This document shows, piece after piece, positions 15,902 to 25,114 of a stretch of 52,590 nucleotides of DNA (the first letter of the stretch is position 1; each line of letters starts with the position of its first letter). The position numbers and the translations under genes were made by a program. This stretch comes from Oscillospiraceae bacterium (lineage in GTDB: Bacteria > Bacillota > Clostridia > Oscillospirales > Oscillospiraceae): the NCBI GenBank assembly GCA_017458065.1, contig JAFTGD010000030.1:1-52590 (forward strand), in the 5' to 3' direction. Below the pieces are notes generated by a model. The model worked only from the letters and a program-made list of their open reading frames with translations, ran no database searches and had not been told where the DNA came from.

Positions 15902-18427
15902 ATGAAGAAGAAACTCACCGTACTTCTCTGCCTGGTTCTGTCTTTGCTTCTGCTCACAGGCTGTGCCTCGCAGGACATCGCAAAAGCCAAAACCGCCTAT
16001 GCAAACGGCGATTATCAGACGGTTGTGGATCTGCTTGAAAATCTCAAGAGTTCCAAGCCGGAGGTTGCCGAGCTGCTCAACAATGCAAAGATTCACCTTG
16101 CTTTTGACGAGGGCGACTATCAGAAGGTTGTTGATCTGATCGGCAGCGAAGAAGGCCTTGCCGAGGATATCGCTTCTCTGCTGGAACAGGCACAGACCGC
16201 TCTCGCGGAAGAAGCCGCCGCGGAAGAGGCAAGGCTTGCAGAAGAAGCTGCTGCCGAAGAAGCCCGTCTCGCTGCAGAAGCGAAGCTTACCGAGATTCAG
16301 GAAGCCTTCGACGTCAAGGATTATGAAAAGGTTTTAGAGCTCGCAAGTGACGCTGATGCTGAGAACGAAGACATCGCAGCGCTCCTGGAGCAGGCCAAGA
16401 CCGCGCTTGCCGAGGAAGCCGCTGCAGAAGAGGCAAGGCTAGCCGAAGAGGCCGCTGCCGCGGAAGAAGCGAGGCTTGCGGAAGAAGCAAAACAGGCGGA
16501 AGAAGCCGCCGCCCAGGAGGCGAAGCTCGCAGAAGAGGCTGCTGCTGCGGAAGAGGCAAGACTTGCGGAAGAAGCAAAACAGGCGGAAGAAGCCGCTGCC
16601 CAGGAGGCGAAGTTCGCCGAAGAGGCTGCTGCCGCGGAAGAAGCAAAGCTTGCGGAAGAAGCACGTATTGCTGCCGAGGCCAGACTTGCCGAGGTTCAGG
16701 AAGCTTTTGACGCCAAAGACTATCAGTCCGTCATAGATCTGATCGGTGATGATACTGTCGAGGACGAGGCCCTTGCCGCCATGCTCGCGTCTGCTCAGAC
16801 CGCACTCGCAGAAGAAGCCGCCGCAGAGGAAGCAAGGCTCGCCGCTGAAGCGAAGCTTACAGAGATCAAAGAAGCCTATGACGCTCAGGATTACGCCAAG
16901 GTCGTGGAGCTTGTGAGCGGCACGGACCTTGACATCGCCGGTGACGAAGTCGACGCCATGGTCGCGACAGCCCAGACCGAGCTGGACAAAGCTGCAAAGC
17001 TCGCCGAGATCAAAGAAGCCTACGACGCTCAGGATTACGCCAAGGTCGTGGAGCTTGTGAGCGGCACGGATCTTGACATCGCCGGCGAAGAAGTCGACGC
17101 CATGGTCGCGACGGCCCAGACCGAGCTGGACAAGGCTGCCAAGCTCGCCGAGATCAAAGAAGCCTTTGATGCTCAGGATTACACCAAGGTCGTGGAGCTC
17201 GTGAGCGGCACGGATCTTGACATCGCCGGTGAAGAAGTCGACGCCATGGTCGCGACGGCTCAAACCGAGCTGGACAAAGCTGCAAAGCTCGCCGAGATCA
17301 AAGAAGCCTATGACGCTCAGGATTACGCTAAGGTCGTGGAACTCGTGAGCGGTACGGATCTTGATATTGCCGGTGAAGAAGTCGACGCCATGGTCGCGAC
17401 GGCCCAGACCGAGATCAATAAAGCTGCAAAGCTCACAGAGCTCAAAGAAGCCTATGATGCTCAGGATTACGCCAAGGTCGTGGAGCTCGTGAGCGGCACG
17501 GATCTTGACATCTCCGGTGAAGAAGTCGACGCTATGTTGCACGAGGCTTCCGTCCAGCTCGCCTATCACGACGGCAATTATGCCGAGGTAGTCTCCCTCC
17601 TCGCCGACACCGACGACAAGGCATCCAACGAAATGTATATGGATTCCATTCGCCAGGTTGCGAAAGACGCCATTCTTGCCACCGGCGATGACAGATATGT
17701 GCAGCTGCCTGAGGATGGCGATTATCTCCCCGAGTTCAAGACCAAATATGTGGATCACCTGATTTACGACGGCTGGGTCTTTAATATCTTTGCTGATCTC
17801 GATGATGCGCTCGAGAACCAGAAGAACTGCGGCCCCTGCATCCCTGTTGAACGCGTCCCGGCTCTCCGTACCGGACGGCAGAACATGCCCTGGTGCTATG
17901 AAGGCTCCAAGGTCACCGTGGTTGCGGAAGAGAACGACATGTCCTTTGTCCTCTATCCTTCCTTTGACTACAGGGAGCGCGCCGGCTGGGTTCAGACAAG
18001 GTTCCTTGTGGATGAGTTCCCGGGCGATCTGCAGACCATCGGTGAGGCATCGTCCGTAAATACCCAGACAGTCAGCGACATTGCTCAGGCATGGTCCAGA
18101 CAGGGCTTCCTGACTTCTCTCCAGAGCTACACGACCCTGGCCGAGCCCGTTGAGAACTGCGTCGGCTTTACGCTGGATTATCAGATCATCTCTGAGAACA
18201 CCGACAAATGGGCCTGCATCTTCGGGCCGCGCACCGTCTATATCAACAATGGCAGCGAGTGGATCAAGGTCGGTACCTTTGATTACCCAACTCAGGGCAC
18301 GGTCAAAGTAACCGTCAATCTTGAAGAGCCGACCGACATTACCGCCATCGGCACCATTCCCGAAGTCGGAATGCCGAACACCGCTACATTCCGCCAGCTG
18401 GCAACAGATTTCCGTGTTGCTGACTGA
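15902..18427 (+). CDS. lipoprotein with coiled coil and 48-residue tandem repeats
   Basis: 841 residues. The N-terminus MKKKLTVLLCLVLSLLLLTGC is a lipoprotein signal with lipobox LLTGC, so the mature protein should be anchored outside the membrane. Two short YxxGDYQxVVDLL units follow, then an Ala/Glu-rich segment (about residues 100-265: AAAEEARLAEEA and variants) that must form a long coiled coil, then five copies of a 48-residue unit (16853-17548), and a C-terminal globular part of about 280 residues containing WVFNIFADLDD and QGTVKVTVNLEE. Each repeat (KEAYDAQDYAKVVELVSG) resembles a degenerate TPR-like helical hairpin. It is preceded by AAGGGG. I infer a surface stalk that presents the C-terminal domain; binding partner unknown. 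The start 16 codons upstream is rejected because it would bury the signal peptide. Confidence 0.8.
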   Translation: MKKKLTVLLCLVLSLLLLTGCASQDIAKAKTAYANGDYQTVVDLLENLKSSKPEVAELLNNAKIHLAFDEGDYQKVVDLIGSEEGLAEDIASLLEQAQTALAEEAAAEEARLAEEAAAEEARLAAEAKLTEIQEAFDVKDYEKVLELASDADAENEDIAALLEQAKTALAEEAAAEEARLAEEAAAAEEARLAEEAKQAEEAAAQEAKLAEEAAAAEEARLAEEAKQAEEAAAQEAKFAEEAAAAEEAKLAEEARIAAEARLAEVQEAFDAKDYQSVIDLIGDDTVEDEALAAMLASAQTALAEEAAAEEARLAAEAKLTEIKEAYDAQDYAKVVELVSGTDLDIAGDEVDAMVATAQTELDKAAKLAEIKEAYDAQDYAKVVELVSGTDLDIAGEEVDAMVATAQTELDKAAKLAEIKEAFDAQDYTKVVELVSGTDLDIAGEEVDAMVATAQTELDKAAKLAEIKEAYDAQDYAKVVELVSGTDLDIAGEEVDAMVATAQTEINKAAKLTELKEAYDAQDYAKVVELVSGTDLDISGEEVDAMLHEASVQLAYHDGNYAEVVSLLADTDDKASNEMYMDSIRQVAKDAILATGDDRYVQLPEDGDYLPEFKTKYVDHLIYDGWVFNIFADLDDALENQKNCGPCIPVERVPALRTGRQNMPWCYEGSKVTVVAEENDMSFVLYPSFDYRERAGWVQTRFLVDEFPGDLQTIGEASSVNTQTVSDIAQAWSRQGFLTSLQSYTTLAEPVENCVGFTLDYQIISENTDKWACIFGPRTVYINNGSEWIKVGTFDYPTQGTVKVTVNLEEPTDITAIGTIPEVGMPNTATFRQLATDFRVAD
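16853..17548 (+). repeat. five tandem 144-bp repeats inside the lipoprotein gene
   Basis: Units begin at 16853, 16997, 17141, 17285 and 17429, exactly 144 bp (48 codons) apart; the fifth diverges after GEEVDAM. Differences between units are few, mainly synonymous or at single residues (Tyr/Phe, Ala/Thr), so the array is recent or is kept uniform by recombination and is likely to vary in copy number. Confidence 0.95.
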
Positions 18428-18450
18428 TTCCATAATCCCACATAAGTTCA

Positions 18451-18485
18451 CAGGAGGCTGACCTTGATCAGCCTCCTGTTTTTTA
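18451..18485 (+). terminator. terminator after the lipoprotein gene
   Basis: CAGGAGGCTGA / TCAGCCTCCTG, an 11-bp perfect stem with a six-base loop, then TTTTTT. It begins 24 bp after the stop. Confidence 0.92.
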
Positions 18486-18506
18486 TGCCGAACTCAGTTT
18501 TACCCG

Positions 18507-20297
18507 TTATCGAAGTGCAGCTGTTGTCGCCTCATCTTCGTACTGGCGGGTATACAGTCTGTAATACATGCCTCTCTTCGCCATCAGCGCATCATGTTTT
18601 CCCTGTTCTACGATTTTCCCATCCTGCACAACAAGAATCATATCTGCATCCCGCACCGTAGAAAGACGATGGGCGATCACGATAGAGGTTCGACCCTGTA
18701 TCATCCGCTCCATGGCAGACTGAATCTTCTTCTCCGTTACGGTATCCACAGAAGCTGTCGCCTCATCCAGAATCAGGATTCTGGGCTTTGCCAGGATCGC
18801 GCGGGCAAAAGAGATCAACTGTTTCTCACCGGTCGACAGCAGGTCGCCGCCCTCGCCGACATCCGTTTCAAGGCCCTGCGGCAGCCGCCGGATCAGTTCC
18901 GTTGCGGAGACCATTTCCAGGGCTTCCCGGATCTCTTCTTCTGTTGCCTCTTCATTTCCGTACAACAGGTTTTCACGGATGCTGCCGGAAAAGAGATGCG
19001 GGGTCTGCAAAACACAGGCGATCGATGAACGCAGCCAGTTCTGCGACCGTTCTCTCGCATCTCTTCCGTCGATCAGCAGCCTGCCTGACGTCGGTTCATA
19101 GAAACGGCAGATGAGATTGGCCAGCGTGGATTTTCCGGCGCCTGTCTCGCCTACAATTGCCAGGTTGGTGCCAAAGGGAACGTCCAGATTGAAATGCTCC
19201 AGCACATTCTCCTCCCCGTCGGGGTAACGGAAGCTCACATCCTCGAAGACGATGTCTCCGTGAATGGATTCCCAGTTTTGGCGTCTGGGTTCAAAACAGT
19301 CTCCATAACGTTCCGTGACGGCAGCGCTGTCGGTTACATCGGATTGGGTGTTCATCAGCTTCATCAAGCGCTCAATGTTGACTCTGGCCGTGATGAGATC
19401 GCTGATGGCGTCCACCACCCAGCGTATCGGCTCCATAAGCCCCTGGGCATAGGACATAAACATCGAGAACGTCCCGATCTGTTCCTTTGCAATCAGGCCG
19501 CCCTTCCAGAGGACAAGCGCGAGGGCCAGAGACGAGGCAAAGCTCATCGTGACGGCAAACATACCCCTCAGCCTCGCACCGGCGATGCTTTTACGCCGCA
19601 TTGTCTCAGTCTCCCAGGCAAAACCCGCGCTCAGCTTCTCTTCCAGGACGAGGGATTTGATCGTCCTTGCACCCATGATCCCTTCGTTGAAGTCGCCAGT
19701 GATACGGGCATTCTGCTCGCGGATCTCCCGGTTGACAGAAACAAGTTTCTTCTCAAACAGCGCATAGAGCAGGACGACGATCGGGAGAACCGACGTCACC
19801 ACAAGGGCAAGTCGGGCATTCATCACGAACATGACGACCACTGCCCCGACAATATACCCGAACTGCCACACGCTGTCCAGCAGCGTCCAGGAGACCAGCG
19901 CGCCGATTCTGGAGGTGTCGCTCATGACGCGGGAGTGAATATAGCCGACACTGTTCTGATTAAAATAGGAGAAAGACAGCGTCTGGAGATGGGAAAAAGC
20001 GGCATTGCGCAGATCCCTGTCCATACCGACTTCCACTTTCATTCCCCAGATGCAGGAGACGTAATTGAAGCCGGCGGCGATCACAATGGCCGTAAAATAG
20101 ATAGCGATAAAAGCCGGCATCGTGCCAAGGTCATTCTGCGTCACAAAGCGGTTCAGGGCGTAACGCTGGAAAAGCGGAACTGCAATATCGATAACGCTTC
20201 CAAAAGCGCTGAAAAGGATCATGCCGACGATTTCGGACCGGTATCGCTTCAGATACGGCAGGAGAAGCGGGATTCCGAAGAAGCGTGTTTTTCTCAT
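18507..20297 (-). CDS. ABC exporter half-transporter (catalytic-site Walker B partner)
   Basis: 596 residues: six membrane segments (about 1-310) followed by a nucleotide-binding domain with Walker A GETGAGKST and Walker B ILILDEATAS carrying the catalytic Glu. Its signature is LSTGEKQ instead of LSGGQ. The partner gene upstream has a normal signature but Asp in place of the catalytic Glu. That asymmetry is the hallmark of heterodimeric type IV exporters such as TM287/288 and BmrCD, with one degenerate ATP site. The start overlaps the partner's end by four bases (ATGA). Likely role: efflux of drugs, lipids or peptides. The substrate is not evident. Confidence 0.9.
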   Translation of the reverse strand: MRKTRFFGIPLLLPYLKRYRSEIVGMILFSAFGSVIDIAVPLFQRYALNRFVTQNDLGTMPAFIAIYFTAIVIAAGFNYVSCIWGMKVEVGMDRDLRNAAFSHLQTLSFSYFNQNSVGYIHSRVMSDTSRIGALVSWTLLDSVWQFGYIVGAVVVMFVMNARLALVVTSVLPIVVLLYALFEKKLVSVNREIREQNARITGDFNEGIMGARTIKSLVLEEKLSAGFAWETETMRRKSIAGARLRGMFAVTMSFASSLALALVLWKGGLIAKEQIGTFSMFMSYAQGLMEPIRWVVDAISDLITARVNIERLMKLMNTQSDVTDSAAVTERYGDCFEPRRQNWESIHGDIVFEDVSFRYPDGEENVLEHFNLDVPFGTNLAIVGETGAGKSTLANLICRFYEPTSGRLLIDGRDARERSQNWLRSSIACVLQTPHLFSGSIRENLLYGNEEATEEEIREALEMVSATELIRRLPQGLETDVGEGGDLLSTGEKQLISFARAILAKPRILILDEATASVDTVTEKKIQSAMERMIQGRTSIVIAHRLSTVRDADMILVVQDGKIVEQGKHDALMAKRGMYYRLYTRQYEDEATTAALR

Positions 20298-22087
20298 ACT
20301 GCTTCCTCCTGAATCTCACATATTCTCTGATAGAGACCTCCGGCCTTGCACAACTCCTCATGCGTCCCGAGTTCTGCAACTCTGCCGCTGTCCAGTACGA
20401 GAATCTGATCCGCGTTTTTCAGACTGGTGATTCGATGGGACACAAGAACAACCGTCGCATTCCGGAAGCGTTCTCTCAACGCAGCGCGGATTCTGGCATC
20501 TGTTTCCGTGTCAACTGCCGAAAGGGAATCATCAAAGACCAGGATCGGTGTATTCCGGATCAGCGCCCGGGCAATCGCGGTACGCTGCTTCTGTCCCCCG
20601 GACAGTGTAACCCCTCGCTCTCCCACAAAGGTGTCAAAGCCTTTCGGAAAGGCATCTACCGTCTCTTCGAGCGCGGCGATGCGCGCGGCAGTCCGGATCT
20701 GCTCGTCTTCCGCATCATCCGAGGTTATCGCAATATTGTCACGGATGCTCCGCGAGAAGAGAAACGGTTCCTGCAGTACAACCGACATGTTTTTTCGCAG
20801 CCATGCCGTGTCGATGTCCGTCAGGTCGATCCCTCCGATACGAATGCTGCCGCTGTCCGGCGAGAGAGTATAGAACTTCGACAGCAGCAGCACAAGCGTG
20901 CTCTTCCCGCTGCCTGTCCCGCCGAGGATGCCGAGCGTCGACCCTCCCCGGATCGTAAAAGACAGATTCTGCAGGAGCTCCTGTCCCGATTCATAGGAGA
21001 AGCTCACATCCCGGAACTCAATATCCCCGTTCAGTTCCGGGGTGAGATGCGCTCCGCTGTCTGTCTCTTCTTCCGCATCCATGATATAGGCGATACGGTC
21101 GATCGAAACACCCGCTTTGCTCATTTCTGAGATCATGCGCCCGAGCATGCGCACCGGCCAGATCATCAGCGCACAATAGGACAAAAACGCAATATATTCC
21201 CCTGCTGTCATTTCTCCGCGGATGCAGAATACTGCGCCGAAACAGACTGTCAGCAGGATCTGAGTGCCGGACAGGATATCCCCAGTGCTCCAGAAAGCAG
21301 CAAGCGGTTTGGCAAGCTTCATCCAGAGTCCGGTGTAATATTCATTCTGAGCTTCAAAGCGATCCCGTTCCGAACGCTCTCTCCCGAAGGCTCTCACTAC
21401 ACGGACGCCAGCAAGGTTCTCCTGTGCCATGGTCGAAAGGACGCCCTCGTTTTCATCACAGTTGAGGAAAGCCTCGCTGATCTTACGATGAAAGTACAAT
21501 GAGTACGCAATGATAATCGGGACCGGTGTAAGCGCAATCATCGCAAGCCTCGTGTTCATCGAGAACATGAAGCCGATGGAAAAGCCAAGGAGGATCAGGA
21601 TCCGCAGAATACCGGTCATCTGTTCTGAGATAAAATTCTTCAGCGTCTCCAGATCCGACGTGCAGCGCTGAATCATGTCCCCGGTCTTATGCTTCATATG
21701 CCATGCGAAGGGAAGCCGCACAATATGCGCAAAGAGACTGTCCCGCACGGTTTTGACCATGCGCTCAGAAGCCGCGGTGTTCGCAACCCGAAAGATATAC
21801 TGTGCCGCCGCCTTCAACAGTGCGACCAGTACGATCGCCATTGCAAACAGCCAGATTTTTTCTCCCAGAGCATCAAAGCCACCGAATTGCAGTGCCAGAT
21901 TGCGGACCCAGACGGGTAATCCGGAGGCGTCGGCTCCGCCCAGCGCCTGATCCAGCGCGACGCGCACGATCTGCGGGCTTATCATATCACATAAGGCAGA
22001 GATGCCTGATGCCGTCATGCTCAGCAGAAACAGCGCCTTACTGCCCTGCAGAAAGCGTTTCAAGAGATTATAATGATTCTGTTTCAT
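20294..22087 (-). CDS. ABC exporter half-transporter (degenerate-site partner)
   Basis: 597 residues with six membrane segments and a C-terminal ATPase: Walker A GGTGSGKST, signature LSGGQKQR, Walker B LVFDDSLSAVD, where Asp replaces the catalytic Glu. With the downstream gene it should form one heterodimeric exporter. It overlaps the Nudix gene by 20 bases and its own ribosome binding site is poor (AAAG just before the ATG), so translation is probably coupled to the Nudix gene. Confidence 0.9.
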   Translation of the reverse strand: MKQNHYNLLKRFLQGSKALFLLSMTASGISALCDMISPQIVRVALDQALGGADASGLPVWVRNLALQFGGFDALGEKIWLFAMAIVLVALLKAAAQYIFRVANTAASERMVKTVRDSLFAHIVRLPFAWHMKHKTGDMIQRCTSDLETLKNFISEQMTGILRILILLGFSIGFMFSMNTRLAMIALTPVPIIIAYSLYFHRKISEAFLNCDENEGVLSTMAQENLAGVRVVRAFGRERSERDRFEAQNEYYTGLWMKLAKPLAAFWSTGDILSGTQILLTVCFGAVFCIRGEMTAGEYIAFLSYCALMIWPVRMLGRMISEMSKAGVSIDRIAYIMDAEEETDSGAHLTPELNGDIEFRDVSFSYESGQELLQNLSFTIRGGSTLGILGGTGSGKSTLVLLLSKFYTLSPDSGSIRIGGIDLTDIDTAWLRKNMSVVLQEPFLFSRSIRDNIAITSDDAEDEQIRTAARIAALEETVDAFPKGFDTFVGERGVTLSGGQKQRTAIARALIRNTPILVFDDSLSAVDTETDARIRAALRERFRNATVVLVSHRITSLKNADQILVLDSGRVAELGTHEELCKAGGLYQRICEIQEEAV

Positions 22088-22586
22088 CTTTATGAACCAT
22101 GATCGTCTTCCCGTTCAAGGCGGCAAATACCAGCTCATCGCCCCGATAACAAAGTTTCAGGGAAAAGAACGAAACGTTTTCCTCCATGAGTCGAAGGAAA
22201 ATTTTATCTCCTTCCCAGAGCTCTTTCCTCAACAGTTCTGTCTTGGGAAGCCATTCCAGACTCCCCTCTTCACAATCGTTCCGAATCGTCCCGCTGAAGC
22301 TGCCTGAATGGAAGAGATGCATATATTCCGTCCCCCATTCGTCCGAGACGAAGGTCACGATCCCGCAGTAACGCCAGCTGTGGAGCGTCAGACCGGTCTC
22401 TTCCCTCACCTCGCGCAGCAGACAGTCCTCCGGGCTCTCCCCTTCCTCGAACTTTCCCCCGATGCCGATCCACTTGTCATGATTGAGGTCGTTGACTTTT
22501 TTGACACGGTGCATCATCAGATACGATTCATTTTGCTCGATATAGACGAGGGTTGTATTCCGCATATTCAGCTTCGAGCCTGCCAT
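22068..22586 (-). CDS. Nudix hydrolase (8-oxo-dGTP diphosphatase-like)
   Basis: 172 residues. The full Nudix box is present at residues 43-65 (GGKFEEGESPED then REVREETGL), which binds the metal and hydrolyses nucleoside diphosphate-X compounds. The context NTTLVYIEQNESYLMMHR before it, and HDKWIGIGGK, match the MutT/YtkD-like group annotated as 8-oxo-dGTP diphosphatase. The ATG at 22586 is six bases after AGAAGG; the ATG two codons upstream would overlap that site. It is the first gene of a three-gene unit with the ABC exporter. A 14-bp direct duplication (22601-22614 and 22615-22628) lies just upstream. Confidence 0.82.
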   Translation of the reverse strand: MAGSKLNMRNTTLVYIEQNESYLMMHRVKKVNDLNHDKWIGIGGKFEEGESPEDCLLREVREETGLTLHSWRYCGIVTFVSDEWGTEYMHLFHSGSFSGTIRNDCEEGSLEWLPKTELLRKELWEGDKIFLRLMEENVSFFSLKLCYRGDELVFAALNGKTIMVHKDETESL

Positions 22587-22623
22587 TTTCATCCATCCTT
22601 CTTATCGGAAAGAACTTATCGGA

Positions 22624-22656
22624 AAGAAATCCACCCGCACAGTGGGTGGATTTCTT
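22624..22656 (-). terminator. terminator between clpE and the Nudix gene
   Basis: AAGAAATCCACCC / GGGTGGATTTCTT, a 13-bp perfect stem with a seven-base loop. T-rich on both sides of the stem, so it may act in both directions; it lies 42 bp after the clpE stop. Confidence 0.8.
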
Positions 22657-22697
22657 AATGTACTGCGCAGTGTTTGGTTTTCTGTTTGCCGGAAAGG

Positions 22698-25070
22698 TCA
22701 GGCTTCACAGAGGATGCCCTCGTCCCCTGCTGAAAGCTGTATTGCTGTGATCGGTGTTCCGCGCGCCTCCACGATCCGGGCTGCGATGGAATCCTCGACC
22801 TCTTTCTGTATCAGGCGGCGGAGATTACGCGCGCCATAAACAGTCGAATAACCCTTCTTTACGAGATATGCCGGGACCGTCTCATCCCAACTGAGTTCGA
22901 TCCCCCGCGTCTGCATGACATCCCGTACTTCGCTCAGCATAAGTACTGCGATATCGGCAAAGTTCTCCTCCGTCAAGCTGTTGAAGCAGACGATCTCATC
23001 GACCCTGTTGAGAAACTCCGGTCTCAGGAACTCGCCCAGTGCCTTCAGCGCGCGCTCACGCGACATATCATTGATCGTTCCGCCGAAACCGACCGAGGTG
23101 GTCTTGCTGTTGCTGCCGGCGTTGGTGGTCATGATGATGATCGTGTTTTCAAAATTGACCGTGCGCCCCTGGGCATCTGTAATATGCCCATCGTCAAGAA
23201 TCTGTAACAGAATATTCATGACATCCGGATGCGCCTTTTCGATCTCGTCAAAAAGCACCACGGAATAGGGTTTTCTGCGGATTTTTTCGGTCAGCTGGCC
23301 TGCCTCGTCATATCCCACATATCCGGGGGGCGATCCGATGATCCGGGAAACGGAGAACTTTTCCATAAACTCGGACATATCCAGGCGAATCAGGCTTTCA
23401 GGCGTATCAAACATATCCTCGGCAAGGCGCTTGACCAGCTCGGTCTTGCCAACACCGGAGCTGCCTACAAAGATAAAGCTTACCGGTTTCCGCTTGACCT
23501 TCAGCCCGACACGGCCGCGGCGGATCGCGGCGCAGACAGCGTCAACCGCCTCGTCCTGTCCGACGATATGCTCTTTCAATCTGCCATCCAGACCGGCAAG
23601 CCGCTCCAGCTCATCCTCTTTGATGGAAGATGCAGGGATCTTTGTCCAGAGCTCAATGATGCGGGCAAGGTTGTCGACGGTAAGCTTAGGCTTGCCTTTG
23701 GCATTGAGCTGCTGAAGCTCCTGATCCAGCCGGAGCTCCTTGCTCCGCAGTTCGGCAATACGGGCATATCTCTCTTCCGTCTGATTCGGATTGTCGTCGC
23801 TGCGCCTTGCATCATCGGCCAGCAGTGCATCCGCCTCAAAGCGGATGTTCTCAAGCTCCCGTTCCACAAACATGCGGCGATTGATATCCGGGTCTTTGAG
23901 GTTCACATCGGAGCAGGCCTCGTCGAGAAGGTCGATGGCCTTATCCGGCAGAAAGCGATCGGTGATATACCGTTCGCTCATGGTGACAGCTTTCTTGCAC
24001 ATCTCATCCGGGATCTCCACCCCGTGATAGTCCTCATAATAATGTGCAATCCCCCGGAGGATGGAGACGCTGTCCTCAATGGAAGGCTCATTCACCGTGA
24101 CAGGCTGGAAACGGCGTTCCAGCGCGGAATCCTTTTCGATATGTTTGCGATACTCCGAAAACGTTGTGGCGCCTATCACCTGGATCTCGCCGCGGGAGAG
24201 CGCAGGCTTCAGGATATTGGCAGCGTTCATGCTGCCCTCTGCGTCGCCGGCGCCGACGATGGTGTGCACCTCGTCGATAACGAGGATGATGTTCCCCTGT
24301 TTGCGGATCTCCTCAATGAGCCCCTTCATGCGGCTCTCGAACTGGCCGCGGAACTGCGTCCCCGCAACCAGAGAAGTGAGATCCAGCAGAAACACCTGCT
24401 TATCCTGCAGCTTATACGGGACATTGCCCATCGCGATCCGCTGTGCAAGCCCTTCTGCGATCGCAGTTTTTCCGACACCGGGTTCTCCGATCAGGCAGGG
24501 GTTGTTCTTCTGACGGCGGTTAAGGATTTGAATCACTCGTTCCAGCTCTTCGTCCCGGCCGATCATGGCGTCCAGCTCTCCGGCCCGGGCGCGGGCTGTC
24601 AGATCGATACAGTAGCTGTCCAGGAACTTTCTCTTTCCGTTCCTGCCGGGCGCAGTCTGACCGTTTCTGGGCATCTGCTGACCGGGTCCCGGGTTCTTTG
24701 GCCGCTCTCCGTCAGAGGGGGAATTCTGCTGACCGGGAACCGCCCCGTTGGGCCGGAACGCGTCCAACAGCTTGCCGAAGAACGGGAATGTCGCGGTCTT
24801 GCCGTCTTCGTCGTTTTCCGAGGTCTCCTCGGGGTCCATGCCCATCAGTTCCTCCACGCCGCTCATGGCGTTCATCATTTCGCCGGACAGGTTATCCAGA
24901 TCCTCGTCGGAAATGCCCATCTTGGTCATGATGTCGTCAACGGGTTTGATATGCAGTTCTCTGGCACATTTGAGGCAAAGGCCTTCGCTCTTTGTCTGGC
25001 TGCCTTCGATCTTTGTGATAAACACGACAGCGGGGTTTTTCCCGCAGCGTGAGCAGATACTTGCTTGCAT
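22698..25070 (-). CDS. clpE: ATP-dependent Clp protease ATPase subunit, ClpE-like
   Basis: 790 residues, class I HSP100 unfoldase with two AAA modules. The N-terminal four-cysteine zinc finger (C6, C9, C32, C35) followed by an acidic/Pro-Gly linker (about 70-150) is the ClpE layout rather than the N-domain of ClpC. Walker A motifs are GEPGVGKT (near 198) and GSSGVGKT (near 539), the first arginine-finger region is ALERRFQPV, and a VGF loop in KTTSVGFGG is the expected ClpP docking tripeptide. A UVR-like middle region is present (EERYARIAELRSKEL). It unfolds damaged proteins for ClpP, usually under heat-stress control. I see no convincing CtsR box in the short upstream gap. Confidence 0.9.
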   Translation of the reverse strand: MQASICSRCGKNPAVVFITKIEGSQTKSEGLCLKCARELHIKPVDDIMTKMGISDEDLDNLSGEMMNAMSGVEELMGMDPEETSENDEDGKTATFPFFGKLLDAFRPNGAVPGQQNSPSDGERPKNPGPGQQMPRNGQTAPGRNGKRKFLDSYCIDLTARARAGELDAMIGRDEELERVIQILNRRQKNNPCLIGEPGVGKTAIAEGLAQRIAMGNVPYKLQDKQVFLLDLTSLVAGTQFRGQFESRMKGLIEEIRKQGNIILVIDEVHTIVGAGDAEGSMNAANILKPALSRGEIQVIGATTFSEYRKHIEKDSALERRFQPVTVNEPSIEDSVSILRGIAHYYEDYHGVEIPDEMCKKAVTMSERYITDRFLPDKAIDLLDEACSDVNLKDPDINRRMFVERELENIRFEADALLADDARRSDDNPNQTEERYARIAELRSKELRLDQELQQLNAKGKPKLTVDNLARIIELWTKIPASSIKEDELERLAGLDGRLKEHIVGQDEAVDAVCAAIRRGRVGLKVKRKPVSFIFVGSSGVGKTELVKRLAEDMFDTPESLIRLDMSEFMEKFSVSRIIGSPPGYVGYDEAGQLTEKIRRKPYSVVLFDEIEKAHPDVMNILLQILDDGHITDAQGRTVNFENTIIIMTTNAGSNSKTTSVGFGGTINDMSRERALKALGEFLRPEFLNRVDEIVCFNSLTEENFADIAVLMLSEVRDVMQTRGIELSWDETVPAYLVKKGYSTVYGARNLRRLIQKEVEDSIAARIVEARGTPITAIQLSAGDEGILCEA

Positions 25071-25114
25071 GTTTTCCTCTCAGTTTATAATTTGGTACAA
25101 TAAGAAACCGTTTG

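Noticed and set aside
16853-17548. Regularly spaced repeats as a CRISPR array
   Set aside because: The 144-bp units are contiguous, in frame and coding, with no spacers; no cas gene is present.
16439-18451. 670-codon minus-strand open frame
   Set aside because: Shadow of the repeat lipoprotein; its apparent repeats only mirror the 144-bp units.
22601-22628. 14-bp tandem duplication before the Nudix gene
   Set aside because: Two copies only, next to the terminator stem; no sign of a mobile end or regulatory role.
25071-25114. CtsR operator upstream of clpE
   Set aside because: A single TTTGACAAAC resembles one half-site, but the direct-repeat heptads of a CtsR box are not present.
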